A stretch of 64,000 nucleotides of DNA from Anoplolepis gracilipes (taxonomy: Eukaryota > Arthropoda > Insecta > Hymenoptera > Formicidae): the NCBI RefSeq assembly GCF_047496725.1, contig NC_132974.1, positions 7,864,001-7,928,000 on the forward strand, read 5' to 3'. Below the pieces are notes generated by a model. It saw nothing but the letters and a program-made list of their open reading frames with translations. It searched no databases and was not told the DNA's origin. A program made the translations under genes and the position numbers. Numbering within the stretch: position 1 is the first letter of the stretch; every line of letters starts with the position of its first letter. This document shows, in pieces, positions 24,383-36,371 of the stretch.

Positions 24383-26337
24383 ATGACACTCGAGACCGTC
24401 CTTTCGTTCTTGATAGTCCTCCTTGTCGTTTCTGCAGAAGGTAATTTAAAGCGAAACGTCTAGCTGCAATTTTGACACCGTCTCATGCCGAAAAGAATAT
24501 AATAGATGGGAAATTGTTCACTGGACCAAAGGAACCAAGCGTCTTAATGAGAAGTTACTCGAAGAGTACTCTTTATTAATGAGAGTTTCTCAAGTTCATC
24601 AAATTTCATTCTGCGGAATAGTCATCGTTCAACGTGAGTTTTCCGCGCGATAAACTCTTTTTCTCCGCGATCCTCACGATTTTTTTTAGATTCGAGAAAG
24701 TGCCAAATCGATTCTCCTGTCAACCGATATAATTAATTTACGAGCTTGCGTTAAAATTCAAGGACATACAAGAATCGATACGCGCGATAAAGCAAAGCGA
24801 TGCGTAATAATCGGGGAAAAACGAAGGCGAGATAATGCGCCGCACTTATTTTCTTATAAATATAGAACCGATAATCGGTTAATATAATTATTATCCATAA
24901 TTATAATCCGGATAAAACTAAAGTAGGTATCGCGATTGGATTATATGCTAGCCACTGACAAACATCGCGATGTTCATGGAACCAGCTTCTACGTGTCTTT
25001 AATGAAAAGTCAGATTAATTATCGTGCGACGTTATTAAACGCATCTTCACTGCCAGAGAGATCGTCAAAGCCCTGTTTTTCTTTCATATAGAAAATCGCC
25101 ATCAGCATAAGTTCAAGAAAATAAACGATCAACGATCTTAAATTATGATAAATATTAATGACGACGATAGTCTTAATAGTTGCATCTGATCGCGTCAACG
25201 AGGCTAAATGGGATAACATCTTTAATTAGCGGTCTGGCTATCAGGTCGAATGGTCAGTACCGACCGTCAAACTGGTAACGAGCCTGCCTCGTGGACGGCA
25301 CCCCAGATCATTTAAATTGACCTGTATAACCGCGGGGAGTACGCCAGCCATAGTGGGAAGCCAGTAAAAACACGCATCTATTTCCATATAACAGGTTTAT
25401 ATATTAGGCTGTCACTGGCAGCACGTAGTTACATTTGAATACGATGTCCTAAAGCTGAGAGCTACTGACGGTCCAACGCGCGCTCTGGTTCACGGTAGGG
25501 CACAAATTAAGTCCGACGAGAGCACCGTGCCCTGCGCACGCGTGATTGCATCATTGCACTCCATCGATTGCAAAATGTACTTTTAACACTAGGCAAATGC
25601 TTGATTTCAATTATACGCATTAAAGTAACAATGGAACGTAATTTAAGACTAGCCGCTTAGCCAGTTTAAAATCGTTACGATTTGTGATGGTAAAATTAAT
25701 GAAATTTATAGAAACAAAATATATGTATATGAAATTTAATAAATTTCGTTACATCATTTTATTTTAAATGCATTATGCTATTTTGATTAAATCATTTATT
25801 TTAGCAGACTTAATAGTAAAATTTTACATTACATCGTTATTAAACCATCTTCAAATCGCTTTTCTTAATTAAATTAAATTCAAAATTGAATAAGATCTTT
25901 GTGAATATTGTTAGCAGAGATGCAACAAGAGCTGTATGAATTTAGAATTTGTGAAATGCAAGAGCAAATTGCCTGTGTAACTATGGTACGTATTTATATA
26001 AGTTTTGTCTATGCTGAGCAGCAAGTATCAAAATGTGTTTCACGGAAAACTGTATTATTCTCTTTAAGCTAGCTAGGTTCAGTACATGATCTCATGATGT
26101 ACTGATACAGACATTTTAATCACGTTACAAGCGAAGCGTAAGCGCGGCTCCTTTTGCTTAAAGAGGAACTGCTCTCGTCTCGGCGATTGTGGAATCACGG
26201 TAACGAATAAAGTCAGGTATGTCGAATGTTCGTGCTATGAGCGTCTCTTGATGTCTTCATGCATCAAAGATCACACGAACTAGATGGAAAATCTGGAGAA
26301 TCGCTCTTGCGTTATTTCTCCCTGCAGATTTAACTAA
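24383..26337 (+). CDS. Putative small secreted four-cysteine peptide, four exons
   Basis: Exons: 24383-24440, 25918-25985, 26164-26216 and 26328-26337; introns of 1477, 178 and 111 bp, all GT...AG. Exon 1 reads MTLETVLSFLIVLLVVSAE, a textbook signal peptide, and ends GAAG|GTAATT in phase 1. Exon 2 follows TTGTTAGCAG, has two Cys (RIC and IAC) and ends ACTATG|GTACGT in phase 0. Exon 3 follows CTCCTTTTGCTTAAAG, contains RNCSRLGDCG and ends AGTCAG|GTATGT. Exon 4 follows the very strong acceptor TTATTTCTCCCTGCAG and gives RFN then TAA. The total is 62 codons; the mature part is about 43 residues with Cys spacing CX7CX5CX5C. Joins keep frame throughout. I do not recognise the peptide. It is likely exported and disulphide-bonded: a peptide hormone, defence peptide or gland product are all possible. 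No homology could be tested, and exon 3's acceptor is the weakest link. Confidence 0.45.
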
Positions 26338-26451
26338 CGCTTCAACTCTGAATAACGCGAAAAATGTAATGTTTTCACGAAACGTAATTGAATAAGAATT
26401 TAAAAAAATTTTTCCAATTTGCATATTTAATATTTGAATTTCAGTTTAAAT

Positions 26452-26457
26452 AATAAA
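26452..26457 (+). terminator. Poly(A) signal AATAAA for the secreted-peptide gene
   Basis: AATAAA occurs about 115 bp after the proposed stop codon at 26335-26337, a sensible 3' UTR length. The hexamer is common in AT-rich DNA, so this supports the model only weakly. Confidence 0.35.
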
Positions 26458-27343
26458 AAAAAATATTTTAAGGCATTTTAAAAATATTATTTTCTTTTAT
26501 AAAGAAAAATTATTTGATATTAATGATAGTTTATCTCTTTTACAGAGATCATCTCTTAGTATACTACTTTATACTATTATTTTAAAATATAATATTTGTC
26601 CAATTTACGTTGATATGTATTTTACTTAATTATTGTTATTAAACACGTGAGTCTGTACAAGAAAAGTGTAGTGTAAAATATTATAAGAGTAAAATATATG
26701 AGCTAAAAGACTCTAGTAGTCTAATAATTTATCATGCCGTTTTTTTAAGAAGTAAAACTGCGTGTGTGATTATCATCTTGCGCACGCAGTTGCATGTCAA
26801 GATCATTAGGAAAATATCTTCTTAACAATGAATGAAGTAGAAACTTTTTAAATCCATATTTATACGTTAATGACTGAAACTAATGCTTTTCCTGTTATAA
26901 GTAAAACTCATTGCTGCAAGAATGCTAATTCTATGTAATTATTCCTTTTTAAAGACTATCCTTGCAGCACACGCGTAATGAGTTGGCTAATGTTTCACGA
27001 ACTGTAACGAAAAAGAAACTTATCTTAAAAGCAAGATCGCGCAATAAGCAATTGTACTATGCGATACAAACTAAAAGTGATACACTTTTTTCGGTTACCT
27101 TCGGTATTTATCTTTCATTTGATGACTTTGAAATCTATTTCTTTAGATAAAAATTTATATATTTATATAATGGTTTTTTTCTAAATTTTTAGAGTATCTA
27201 TTAAATATCTTTATAATCAATAAATTATCACAGTTTGATATCTTTGATTTGGAAATGTCTATTTCCAATACACATGGAGTGATGAATAACATTTAGACAT
27301 ATTAATTTAACGAATATTTTCAAACATGTACATTATTAAATTG

Positions 27344-27348
<5 letters not shown>

Positions 27349-27384
<36 letters not shown>
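27349..27384 (+). repeat. (CT)18 microsatellite
   Basis: A pure CT run of about 36 bp, continuing as TTCTCTC. Confidence 0.95.
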
Positions 27385-27392
<8 letters not shown>

Positions 27393-28081
27393 TTATATTT
27401 CAAACTTTGAAGAACTCCAGTTTGCTTCACAATACAATACGATAGAAGAATAATCGTTCAACATAATAGAAACGTACAACTATAATTGCAGCGTTCGATT
27501 CGAATGTTTATAGAGGATTGCAATAACGTTTACACGTTATCTGCGCGGTATGTAATTCTCAAGCCGACAGCCAGAATAAGGCACCGTAAACCGCACTGAC
27601 GACTTTTTTTGCGAGCTTTTACTTCCCGTTTGTAACGGCGGAAGCGACGATCGATGATGGGCGCACACACAGCGTGCGCCGCGCGAATCGTTACGGTCAA
27701 TTACAAACAATGTAAGACGGCTGGCGCTCATAGATACAGGCGTGCCGCTCGAGCGGACGGCTGTACAGCTACCAGTAAATTAATTATTATCAGAAATCGC
27801 TTTATCTAACCGTCTTATCGAAATCGTGATTAAAAACTTAGAACGAGAATACCGCAAGGAAGAAAAAAACGAGCAAGATCTATGAGCAAGGGATGGCGTT
27901 TGCGTCTATTAGCGCTAAAACAAACGGCCGCAATGTAATTATCGTGGCTGCGGCGCGCGTAACAAACGGGGACGGCGTGGTAAATATTCCTAAAACAAAA
28001 AGAAAAGGGAGCGACGCGGGGGATGAAAGAGAGTCGCAAATAGATGGAGAAAAAAAGGAGATAGCAAATCAGAGGAAAAGC

Positions 28082-28086
<5 letters not shown>

Positions 28087-28148
<62 letters not shown>
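28087..28148 (+). repeat. (GA)31 microsatellite
   Basis: A pure GA run within a purine-rich stretch (28020-28160) that stays open as Arg/Glu repeats on the plus strand. Confidence 0.96.
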
Positions 28149-28152
<4 letters not shown>

Positions 28153-28984
28153 AACCTTTGTCAGCAAATTCGAACGTCGTCGCAATGCCAGCTATGCGAC
28201 ATACCGGCGTTGTATAGTATATATTGCGGCTAAAGTTTGCACGGAGCTTGCTTATCGTTTATCTCGGAATCAAAGCGGCGTCATGCATGGATAGAGAATT
28301 GCACGTATGTGGGTGGTTAACTCCGAGTTTTTCGTTTCGGGGAAATGCCGTGGAATAGTGGAGAGATTCGAGAGATTTATTGTTTCAAGAATGGTATCTC
28401 ACGCAATATCATGTTACGAAAGTCGACCCCTCTTATAATACCGTGTAGTTTTCTTTGAAAAATGCCAACTATATACATGCACGTGAACTAGCAAAGCGCA
28501 AACCCGTATAACATAACATTGCGTGGGACATGCTTGTTTATACATCTCATTTTTTTCTGTGAATTAATATTTAATTCAAAACTCGTGTAAGGAGAAATCA
28601 GATAGTGAAATTATGCCATATCTTTGAAAATAGTACATATATATATATATATATGTATGTATTAATTTGCGATATTTTGTGTATTATCGTAAAGTATCGA
28701 TCAATGAAGATTATGCAACTGACAGCACATAATGGAGCATGCTAATAGGTTTCAGCGTCGACACAGCGAATGTATTAAAGAAATCGATCACTTCTCCTCC
28801 CCAAGACGCATATCAGGAAGGATAAGGAAGAAAACTCTCGCGCAGCTTCGTTGGGCGCAAAAAGGCGAAACCGACGATCACGGCCCCAGGTGCAACGTAA
28901 CAGTTTGAGGCACGTTAATTTTCCGAGGCTTCTCCGCGGCGATAACAATCTCGTTCATTGAAATGTATTCCTGCGATGGAATCT

Positions 28985-28987
<3 letters not shown>

Positions 28988-29031
<44 letters not shown>
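28988..29031 (+). repeat. (CT)22 microsatellite
   Basis: A pure CT dinucleotide run. Confidence 0.95.
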
Positions 29032-29034
<3 letters not shown>

Positions 29035-30383
29035 AAAATACCAACTATGGTAATTATTCCCGTAGCGCACTTAGAGACGCCAGACTCTCGACTAGTTTCG
29101 CGATTTACATAGGCATAAATAACTCAAACGCATCTATATTTAGCGCCTTCTGATCGCGCTTTTACGAGCGTAAAAGGCAACGGGACAATCGACGAAGCGG
29201 TTCGTTAAGATAGACGCGGCACGAACCATTATGTCCTATGCTATACTACAGTCCGCTTTATGCCGATCGCGTATTTATTCGACGTCACGTCGAACCTGCT
29301 CCGCCGTTACCTCCCCCGCCCCACCCCTTTCGACCCCGTCGTATCAATCGCAATCCGTAGTCATCCGATTAAGCCGAGTGCGGCGCGCGTTCCAGCTTTA
29401 ATGAACCCGACTACTATTCCCTCTATCCCCTCTGATTCCAAATAATGAATTATACGAGCGAATGTGCCAGTGCCACCTCACTCCGCGCCTCACCGCATCA
29501 CACCGTGACAAATATCGTCGGGGATATCGACTCGGTGGTTGAGGTCGATAACGTGCCATACGATAGCATCGGTGTACGTATCTCCCACACTGTCTGCATC
29601 ATAGACGCCGAAAAAACGAAAGCATCGAGAGGATTGCGCAATGATCCACGACCGAGGCGTCTTTCGACGATAACGAGTCCCGAGGGTATTCGAATTATCC
29701 CGAGACTCGTTATGATGTTCGGAAAATTAACGATAGGCGGGTATATTACGTGACGAGCCGTGCGAACGTTCCGCGGTTATATCAGTGTTAGGTAACCGCG
29801 AGTTAGCAGGGACGACTAGCGACGTGTATAGGACGCCAAGGACCGCGAGGCAGGATCGAGAAGGACGAACAGAACAGAACAGAACGTGCATGCAGGCAAA
29901 AGGAAAAGAGAGGAGCAACCAAGAGAAGACTTTAACTATGAACGATCCGCACAGCGGGAGTAGATAGGAATAGAGGTAGGTATAGGTAGGTATATTCTTC
30001 TGTTCTTCGAATAAGAATCGATAGATCGAGATGCTCCGGCGTGTCCCTCTTTCATTTTCTCTTACCTCTAGCGTCCTTTTGCACTCCTCGGTCAACTCGT
30101 TCTCTCCGAAGAGTATAACCGCGCTCGCTCGTGTCCACGAGGAGCTACTTGCGCTTGTAAAAGCCAACCTCTCCAAACGAATTGCATAACATTACACGCG
30201 ACTGTCAATGTTATGTATCGCGTAAAGTTGTAGCGAGCGACTCGTTGAAAAGTAATTAATTTTATCATTGCAACGCATTCTCGTTGCATGATCGAGCTGC
30301 GCAAAGGAAGGAGATTAGAGCGCACAGAACTCCTTGTAACCTGTTTTCCACTTATTCGCTTCTTATTAACGTGATATTAAGGC

Positions 30384-30421
30384 ATGCGCGCACGCACGTA
30401 CGCACGCACGCACGCACGCAC
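30384..30421 (+). repeat. (CGCA)n microsatellite
   Basis: About nine CGCA units with one CGTA interruption. Alternating purine-pyrimidine sequence of this kind can adopt Z-DNA. Confidence 0.92.
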
Positions 30422-31245
30422 TTGTGTTGCTCGGAGATGAAGTTTAAGCGACGGGCAACGTACGTGAATGGCTTTTCAGTCGTGCTTCGCCAGTGAATTT
30501 ATTACAGGCCGCGATATACATCAAGATTCGTGCGGTTTTAATGTGAATTCACACTCTCACCCGTCTACGTCAGATATTACAATTTATATAATCGATGGTA
30601 TATAATCGAAGCCTCAATGTTACGTAATGATTGAAGCGCGATTAGATCTGTATTAGCAACTATCATTTTATATCTTTTCTCCCAAGGAAAAAATCGTTTG
30701 TGCTTATCACGATTGAAACCAAATTAAAGAAAAAAAAAGTCAGCGTCCTATAGCGAACGATAGAATTCCGCACACGTATCTGTCGACTTGATTAGAGACA
30801 CTCTCGCCCACTCTGTGCCACATAAGTTTTATCTCGCCTCTTGACCGAGAACAATGAGCTCGTAGAGCTTCCGCTTCGACGATTCGAAAAAGATATTGGC
30901 GGAAAGGGGATAGTTAGAAGAACTCGTGCGCCCGTTACCGTTAATCTTCTATAGAGTTTTTCGACTTCAAAGTGACACAACACATATTCGTATTTATAAG
31001 ATTAATCTCGAGAATATTTCATTGCAATTTTTTTCATAATATAAATCATTGAGATTTATTTGTAGGCAAAAGAGAATCAAGACAGAGATAATCCCAAAAT
31101 GAATGTATATTCTAAACCAACTTTGGAATAAATTTAGGTGACGTGTTCTCTTCTTCCTCGAGCGAGGAAGCTTGATAACTGGCTGTAAACGAACGAGAGT
31201 CGGCGCGAACGGTACAGGCTCGAATTAGTTATGTAACACGCGAGA

Positions 31246-31362
<117 letters not shown>

Positions 31363-32159
31363 CAAGACAGGCCGCGCGGGGGTCGCCGTTGATTTACGCA
31401 TTCCGCTTTTGCCAGGCACAACAATGGCAGTGTGACGTGTCCGAATACATACTTCCTCCTTCTACCTGGCTTTCTGTCTTTTGCGCTCTGTGCGGTCGCG
31501 CGTCCTCTCCCTGGTTATATCTCTTGCTCGTTCCTCTCTCCTTCTCTCTCTCCTCCTTTACCCTCTTTCCCGGGATTCCATCTCGTGCTCCGTCACTCCC
31601 ACTCTGGCAGCACTTCCTCTTCTTCTGGCCGGTTTCTCGCGGCTGCGGTGCGGCCTTGCAATGCTGCAGGCACGACCGGAGAACTCCCTTGCCCCGCCGA
31701 CGCTGCCGCTGTTGCACCGTTGCAGCTGCAGCGGCGACGGCGACGGCGACGGCAACGGCCGACGCGCACACTATCGCAGCGACAGGCAGCGAGGTAACTA
31801 CAAGGTAGTTGCAGCGACGCTGGTTCACCTCGTAGTACGAGGACGAGACATTGGCCTACCACGCTCGACCTTGCCAGTTCGTTACTCTTTCCTCGCTTCT
31901 CTTATGCATTATACACGGCTATCCGCTTCGGCCTGTGTCGTCGTTTCTCTCCTAGCCCCCTTTCCGCTTCATTCTCATTCTTTCTCTCTCGACATTTCTG
32001 TCGTTCCTGTTTCCCTCATCTTTTCTCCTTCTCCTCTTCCCCTACCTTTCTTTTCTCCCTTTTCTACGTATCTCTCAGCACTTCCCTTTCAATCTACCTT
32101 CCTTTTCGCCTATTTTCCCTGGTCCATCTCATTCCTGTCGGCTTACCTATCGCACGATG

Positions 32160-32161
<2 letters not shown>
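31363..32161. other. CpG- and pyrimidine-rich island between GA and CT tracts
   Basis: The plus strand is C/T-rich, with CpG-dense parts and a (CGACGG)-like run near 31735-31755. The plus-strand open frame of 264 codons from 31481 owes its length to low-complexity Leu/Ser sequence and is not credible as a protein. GCAGCGAG|GTAACT near 31794 is donor-like. A promoter or leader exon is conceivable but unproven. Confidence 0.35.
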
Positions 32162-32236
<75 letters not shown>

Positions 32237-32237
32237 T
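32162..32237 (+). repeat. (TC)n microsatellite
   Basis: A pure TC run to about 32228, then an interrupted tail. It is in inverted orientation to the GA tract at 31246-31362. Confidence 0.96.
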
Positions 32238-34228
32238 TGCGAAGACGCCGACGCGGCGCGGCAGCCAACGGATAAGGCGCATCGTCATCATACGATCTCA
32301 TTTATCGTGCCTGGCCCCCCTCGAATCCAAGCAGCGATAGCATGGCCAGAAGTGACGACGAAGAGAAGAAAGCGATTGCAAACGGGAGCAGGTGGTAATG
32401 ATAGGATAGCGATAGTAATAGCGACGATGCTGCCATTGCGAATTCTACGCAGACACGTCCAGTTGCAATTCCTCCCGAATTACAATTAATTATAATTAAT
32501 TAATAATAGTATATCGATCGTGTGTGTGTGTGTGTGTGTACGTGTACAACGATGCGTATGGCATGTAGTATATATAATGCAAGCTATGCATAAATACGTT
32601 GTCCAGCATACCATTGGGGCTTCGTTAACGCGATGCTTCGTGACATTACGGCCCGCGGGACTATAAATTTTATAAATTATCCCTATATCGAATCGTAAAA
32701 CGATCCGAAAACTTTGTGTCTGAGTAGAAAAAAAAAATGGTGACTAGATTAATTTCGTTGGAAAAAATGTCAAATTTTTAAGTCTCTAATTAAAATATTT
32801 TAATCTTTTATTGTTGTAAATATTATAAAATATTCGTATCGTTTATCTCTTATTACAACAAGCTACTACTTTATCAATTTCACTTTTCTTTCCGCTCAAT
32901 TAAAGAAAACGCTCTCGAAGATACGCTGATAGCGTAGTTTCCTTATTAATTGGCCTCGACCGGAAAATCGCAGGGAGATATCATCGGACAAACGTAAACG
33001 ATCATGCTCGTCGCTTGTGTTTAATGAAAGAGAGAGGGAATATCTTATTAGCGTGATTGCTTCTCCTCTCTTTATCATTTTCACTTGCAACGATGTTACG
33101 GGGGAGGAGAAAAGAGCGGAGGTGGTGCAATGTTTGTCCAACTGAAATTGGTTTCGTCGCGATGTATTTTCTTATAAAACAGTCCGTGCTCGGCGTCGCG
33201 ATAAGATTTCAATATAGAACGGCGCGTTGTACGCAGTGTGTTTCGATAAAATAAAGAGACCGATCCTGACTGCGGGAGATGCTTTTTGCCGAGTGATAAT
33301 AGGATATGAGCGATTCTCCAAAACGTTGCGAAGCCGCAATACGCGTAATCTACGTCGGTCGGCGCGCTGTCTTTAAACGACGTCGATTTCAGGCTCGCCT
33401 AAAAAAAAAAAAAAAAAAAAAAAAGAGAGAGAAAGAAAGAAAGAAAAAAAATCAATGAAACGTATTACACCGCGCCAACGATTTTCTGCTTCAGATGCTG
33501 CAGGAATTCGCGTTGCTATTGGCACACACTAGGTGAATGAGCTTCAACAAGTAACTGCGCGCGGCAAAGCGCGCGTACCGAGTTTCATCATGAGATTAAT
33601 TTCTATGTTATGTAATTATAATGCTCGATAGCTTTTAAGCTTAGTCGTAACCGTGCTCTTGCGAGAAACCGCTAAATCAAATATCGCATATACCACGGCC
33701 CCAAAGTGTTAATTGAAATCATTAGCATCGCGCGTTTCTCGCGTTTACTGCTTTTATCCAAATTGTCTGTCTCGCACGTGAGTACAACTCAAAAACCGGC
33801 AAAATTCCAGCCTGCCCGCGAACATCGCACGAGTCTTCGTATCCTTTTCGGACAGAATCGCCCCGGTGGGCGACAAGCGGAGATAATCGAAATGAATGTT
33901 TCGTTTAAGACCACCGCGCGATCAAATTCCTGAGGAAAGAAAGGAACAGAAAGAAAAAAAAGAGGAGGTGGAGGAAGGATAGCGACAGGGAGAACGGTCT
34001 CTTCTGCACGGTAAATGATCGAAATCTCTCTCTCTCTCTTCGCGGACTTAACGGTGGCAGGTAGTACCTAGTCCGTGTCAAATCGTAAGTCGATATCCTG
34101 CCGTGGTCCTACCGTACCGCACCTTCCATCACACGCCGTCCATTGCAGCGATATCCCTGGACGCGGAGGATGGATGTCGAGGCGCCTGGTTCGTTCCTAC
34201 TGCTAGCCATGCCGGGTACGTTGAACTC

Positions 34229-34230
<2 letters not shown>
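32238..34230. other. Mixed sequence, no supported gene
   Basis: There is a (GT)10 run at 32520-32539 and AT-rich DNA at 32.7-32.9 kb. CpG-rich DNA follows with short open frames lacking splice support. Near 33546-33571 there is a GCGCGC...GCGCGC inverted repeat. Confidence 0.45.
33401..33450 (+). repeat. Poly(A)24 grading into GA-rich sequence
   Basis: 24 consecutive A followed by GAGA and GAAA units. A retroposed mRNA or SINE tail is possible, but there is no AATAAA just upstream and no target-site duplication I can see, so a simple repeat is more likely. Confidence 0.85.

Positions 34231-34302
<72 letters not shown>
34231..34302 (+). repeat. (TC)n microsatellite
   Basis: A pure TC run to about 34291, then one interruption. 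Open frames crossing it on either strand are artefacts. Confidence 0.96.
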
Positions 34303-34595
34303 ACACATAACGCCGAACGCACATCCTATGCTTATAAACCGTAACGACACGTGAAACTAACGGACTTGGCTCACGGTGCGTCTACACCCGCAGGAGTCCC
34401 ATGCTCTCGTATGATTTCCGTCGAGCTCGTTTGAAATTTACGCACGAAATATGTGGGTAAGATAGATAGGGAAAGAAGGAGCGGGAGAGAGAAAGAAAGC
34501 ATCAAGACTCGACAGACGACTCATCGTTGCGCTTGCTCTGCGCAAAAAGATACGCGCGATATAAAAAGGCCCCGATGATGAATCCCCGCGCAAAA

Positions 34596-34614
34596 CGCCG
34601 CGCGCTGCGCGGCG
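34596..34614. repeat. GC-only 8-bp hairpin with GCT loop
   Basis: CGCCGCGC, loop GCT, GCGCGGCG: a very stable stem just downstream of the TATA-like string at 34560. Confidence 0.85.
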
Positions 34615-35095
34615 AGTGCGTCATTCAAAAGAGATAATTACTAGCTCCTAGTACTCAACAGTACGATAGAGTGCAATATCTTGGACGGCCCCTTCAACAG
34701 GGAAGGTGTTCCACACTCGTACATTACGTGCTGTAATTTCGAGTCATAATTATACCAGACAGGAACTCTAATTAAAACTTTTTATCACAGCCCTAAACGA
34801 GTATAACATTTTGCAATTTAAAACGATATCGTATAGTATGTAATAGTTGCTGAAAAAAAGAAACGTTTCTTCGCCACGTCAACACCACGTAAATAGATGA
34901 CAAGCAAATGAAATCAATTTAAAAATGTGTGTAAATATATTAAAACATTATTTTACGTTTCGATCGAATAAACACTTGACTACATAAATAACTCGTGCGA
35001 ATTTGAGGTATCTGTGTTAACGGTAAATATAACGCAACAGTCTAGAGAGGGCACAATCGTAACAAGGTATGTAATAATATTACACGTAAAATGCT

Positions 35096-35128
35096 GCTAG
35101 CGGGATTCGCACAGATTATCCCGCTAGC
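35096..35128. repeat. Perfect 11-bp inverted repeat, 11-nt loop
   Basis: GCTAGCGGGAT and ATCCCGCTAGC pair perfectly around an 11-base loop. The shape resembles a transcription hairpin or binding site more than a microRNA precursor, whose arms would be twice as long. Confidence 0.85.
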
Positions 35129-36286
35129 GATCGACGATATACAATATACAGTAACAAGTGAGCCATGTCGTCAATTTGATTCGCTGGATCGCGAAAGTTT
35201 CGCCGGCCAATATTAAGTAAATAAAGCGAGAGGTGCCGTTGCGCGCTTCGCTTCCAAACGAGCACTTTGATCAATTGAAGTGTACAGTCGAACGCTTCTG
35301 TGCCACGCCGCGCCATGCATCCCTTTCCATCATCCCTTCTCTCTCGCCCACCTTTGGCATACAATAGATTCAAAGTACTTTTCCAATGGCTGCATTTGCA
35401 ATTCGAATTCCAAATTGAAATCGAAACCTGCCGTGCTGTTAGATAACCGACATCATTACATGCCGATATGATCGCCACCATAAGGCGAAAATTCGACGCG
35501 AGTTCTTTCCTTTTCCCCTCTCTTCCCCTCTATCTTTTTTCTTTTTTTTTTGCCCTACAATATAGCTTGATTTCACAGCTCTCGCCTTTGGGGCCCTCCT
35601 CGTCTTCCGGCACGAACGTTTTCTCGCGCGCTCGAGCCGATGGCAGCTCGTGTAATCGATGGAGTGCCCGCCGAACTTCTATAATTTCTAACCATCTCGA
35701 CGTGCCGCTCCTCGATACATATCACCTGGGGAAAATGATACTTGCGATAGCGCCGCGCCGATAATTTTCAAACTGGCACGTACGATATCATCGTATATAT
35801 AGGCTTAGTCACGAAGTCGAATGAGACCCCCGTACAAAAGACAGGAAACCGATCGCTAGACTCTACCGCAGGATTGATTTTTTTCCTTCGGCGCAGGAAG
35901 TACTGCCTTCAATGATAGTGTAACAGGTACAAATACGGCTGCCGACAGTAGGTTTCAAATGTACAAATAATGCATGAACTGGACTTCTACTAGTAGAATC
36001 CACTCGGAGAGTCCAGCAAAATTTTTCTCTTGTTCTCTTTGATTATTAGTATAAATAAAAGATGGTAACAAAAGCTAACAATTACATGTATTGAAAAGAG
36101 AAAAACATAAAAAAGTCGTAAATAATGCAGAAATGTTTGAGAAAAAAATTATGAAATAATTTATAAACTAAAGAAATGTGAAAATACATATAGAAAGAGA
36201 AAATAAAAAAGAAACAATAAACATGTTTCATATGTACATTTGCGTTGCTACATATATTACACATGTTTCACTATTCACGTGTATTT

Positions 36287-36293
<7 letters not shown>

Positions 36294-36358
<65 letters not shown>

Positions 36359-36371
36359 CTCTCTCTCTCTT
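36294..36371 (+). repeat. (CT)n microsatellite with ATCT interruptions
   Basis: A CT run of about 57 bp, then ATCTATCT, then more CT. Confidence 0.95.

Larger units (their letters stand above)
26458..31245. other. AT-rich then CpG-rich sequence with microsatellites
   Basis: 26.5-27.5 kb is AT-rich. From 27.5 to 31.2 kb the DNA is CpG-rich, with many overlapping open frames on both strands (for example 29445-29753 + and 29727-30176 -) that lack splice pairs or motifs. The listed GA, CT and CGCA repeats are the only clear features. Confidence 0.45.
34303..36293. other. CpG-rich then AT-rich sequence, no supported gene
   Basis: TATAAAAAGG at about 34560 resembles a TATA box, but no initiator or exon follows. 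Two hairpins (34596-34614 and 35096-35128) are listed. A minus-strand open frame of 121 codons at 35116-35481 has no recognisable domain. A 14-bp palindrome (TTCTACTAGTAGAA) is at 35985-35998. Confidence 0.4.

Noticed and set aside
31481..32275. 264-codon plus-strand open frame, the longest in the window
   Set aside because: It is mostly low-complexity Leu/Ser from pyrimidine tracts and a TC microsatellite.
33401..33424. Poly(A)24 as a retroposed transcript tail
   Set aside because: No poly(A) signal upstream, no target duplication seen, and it grades into GA repeats.
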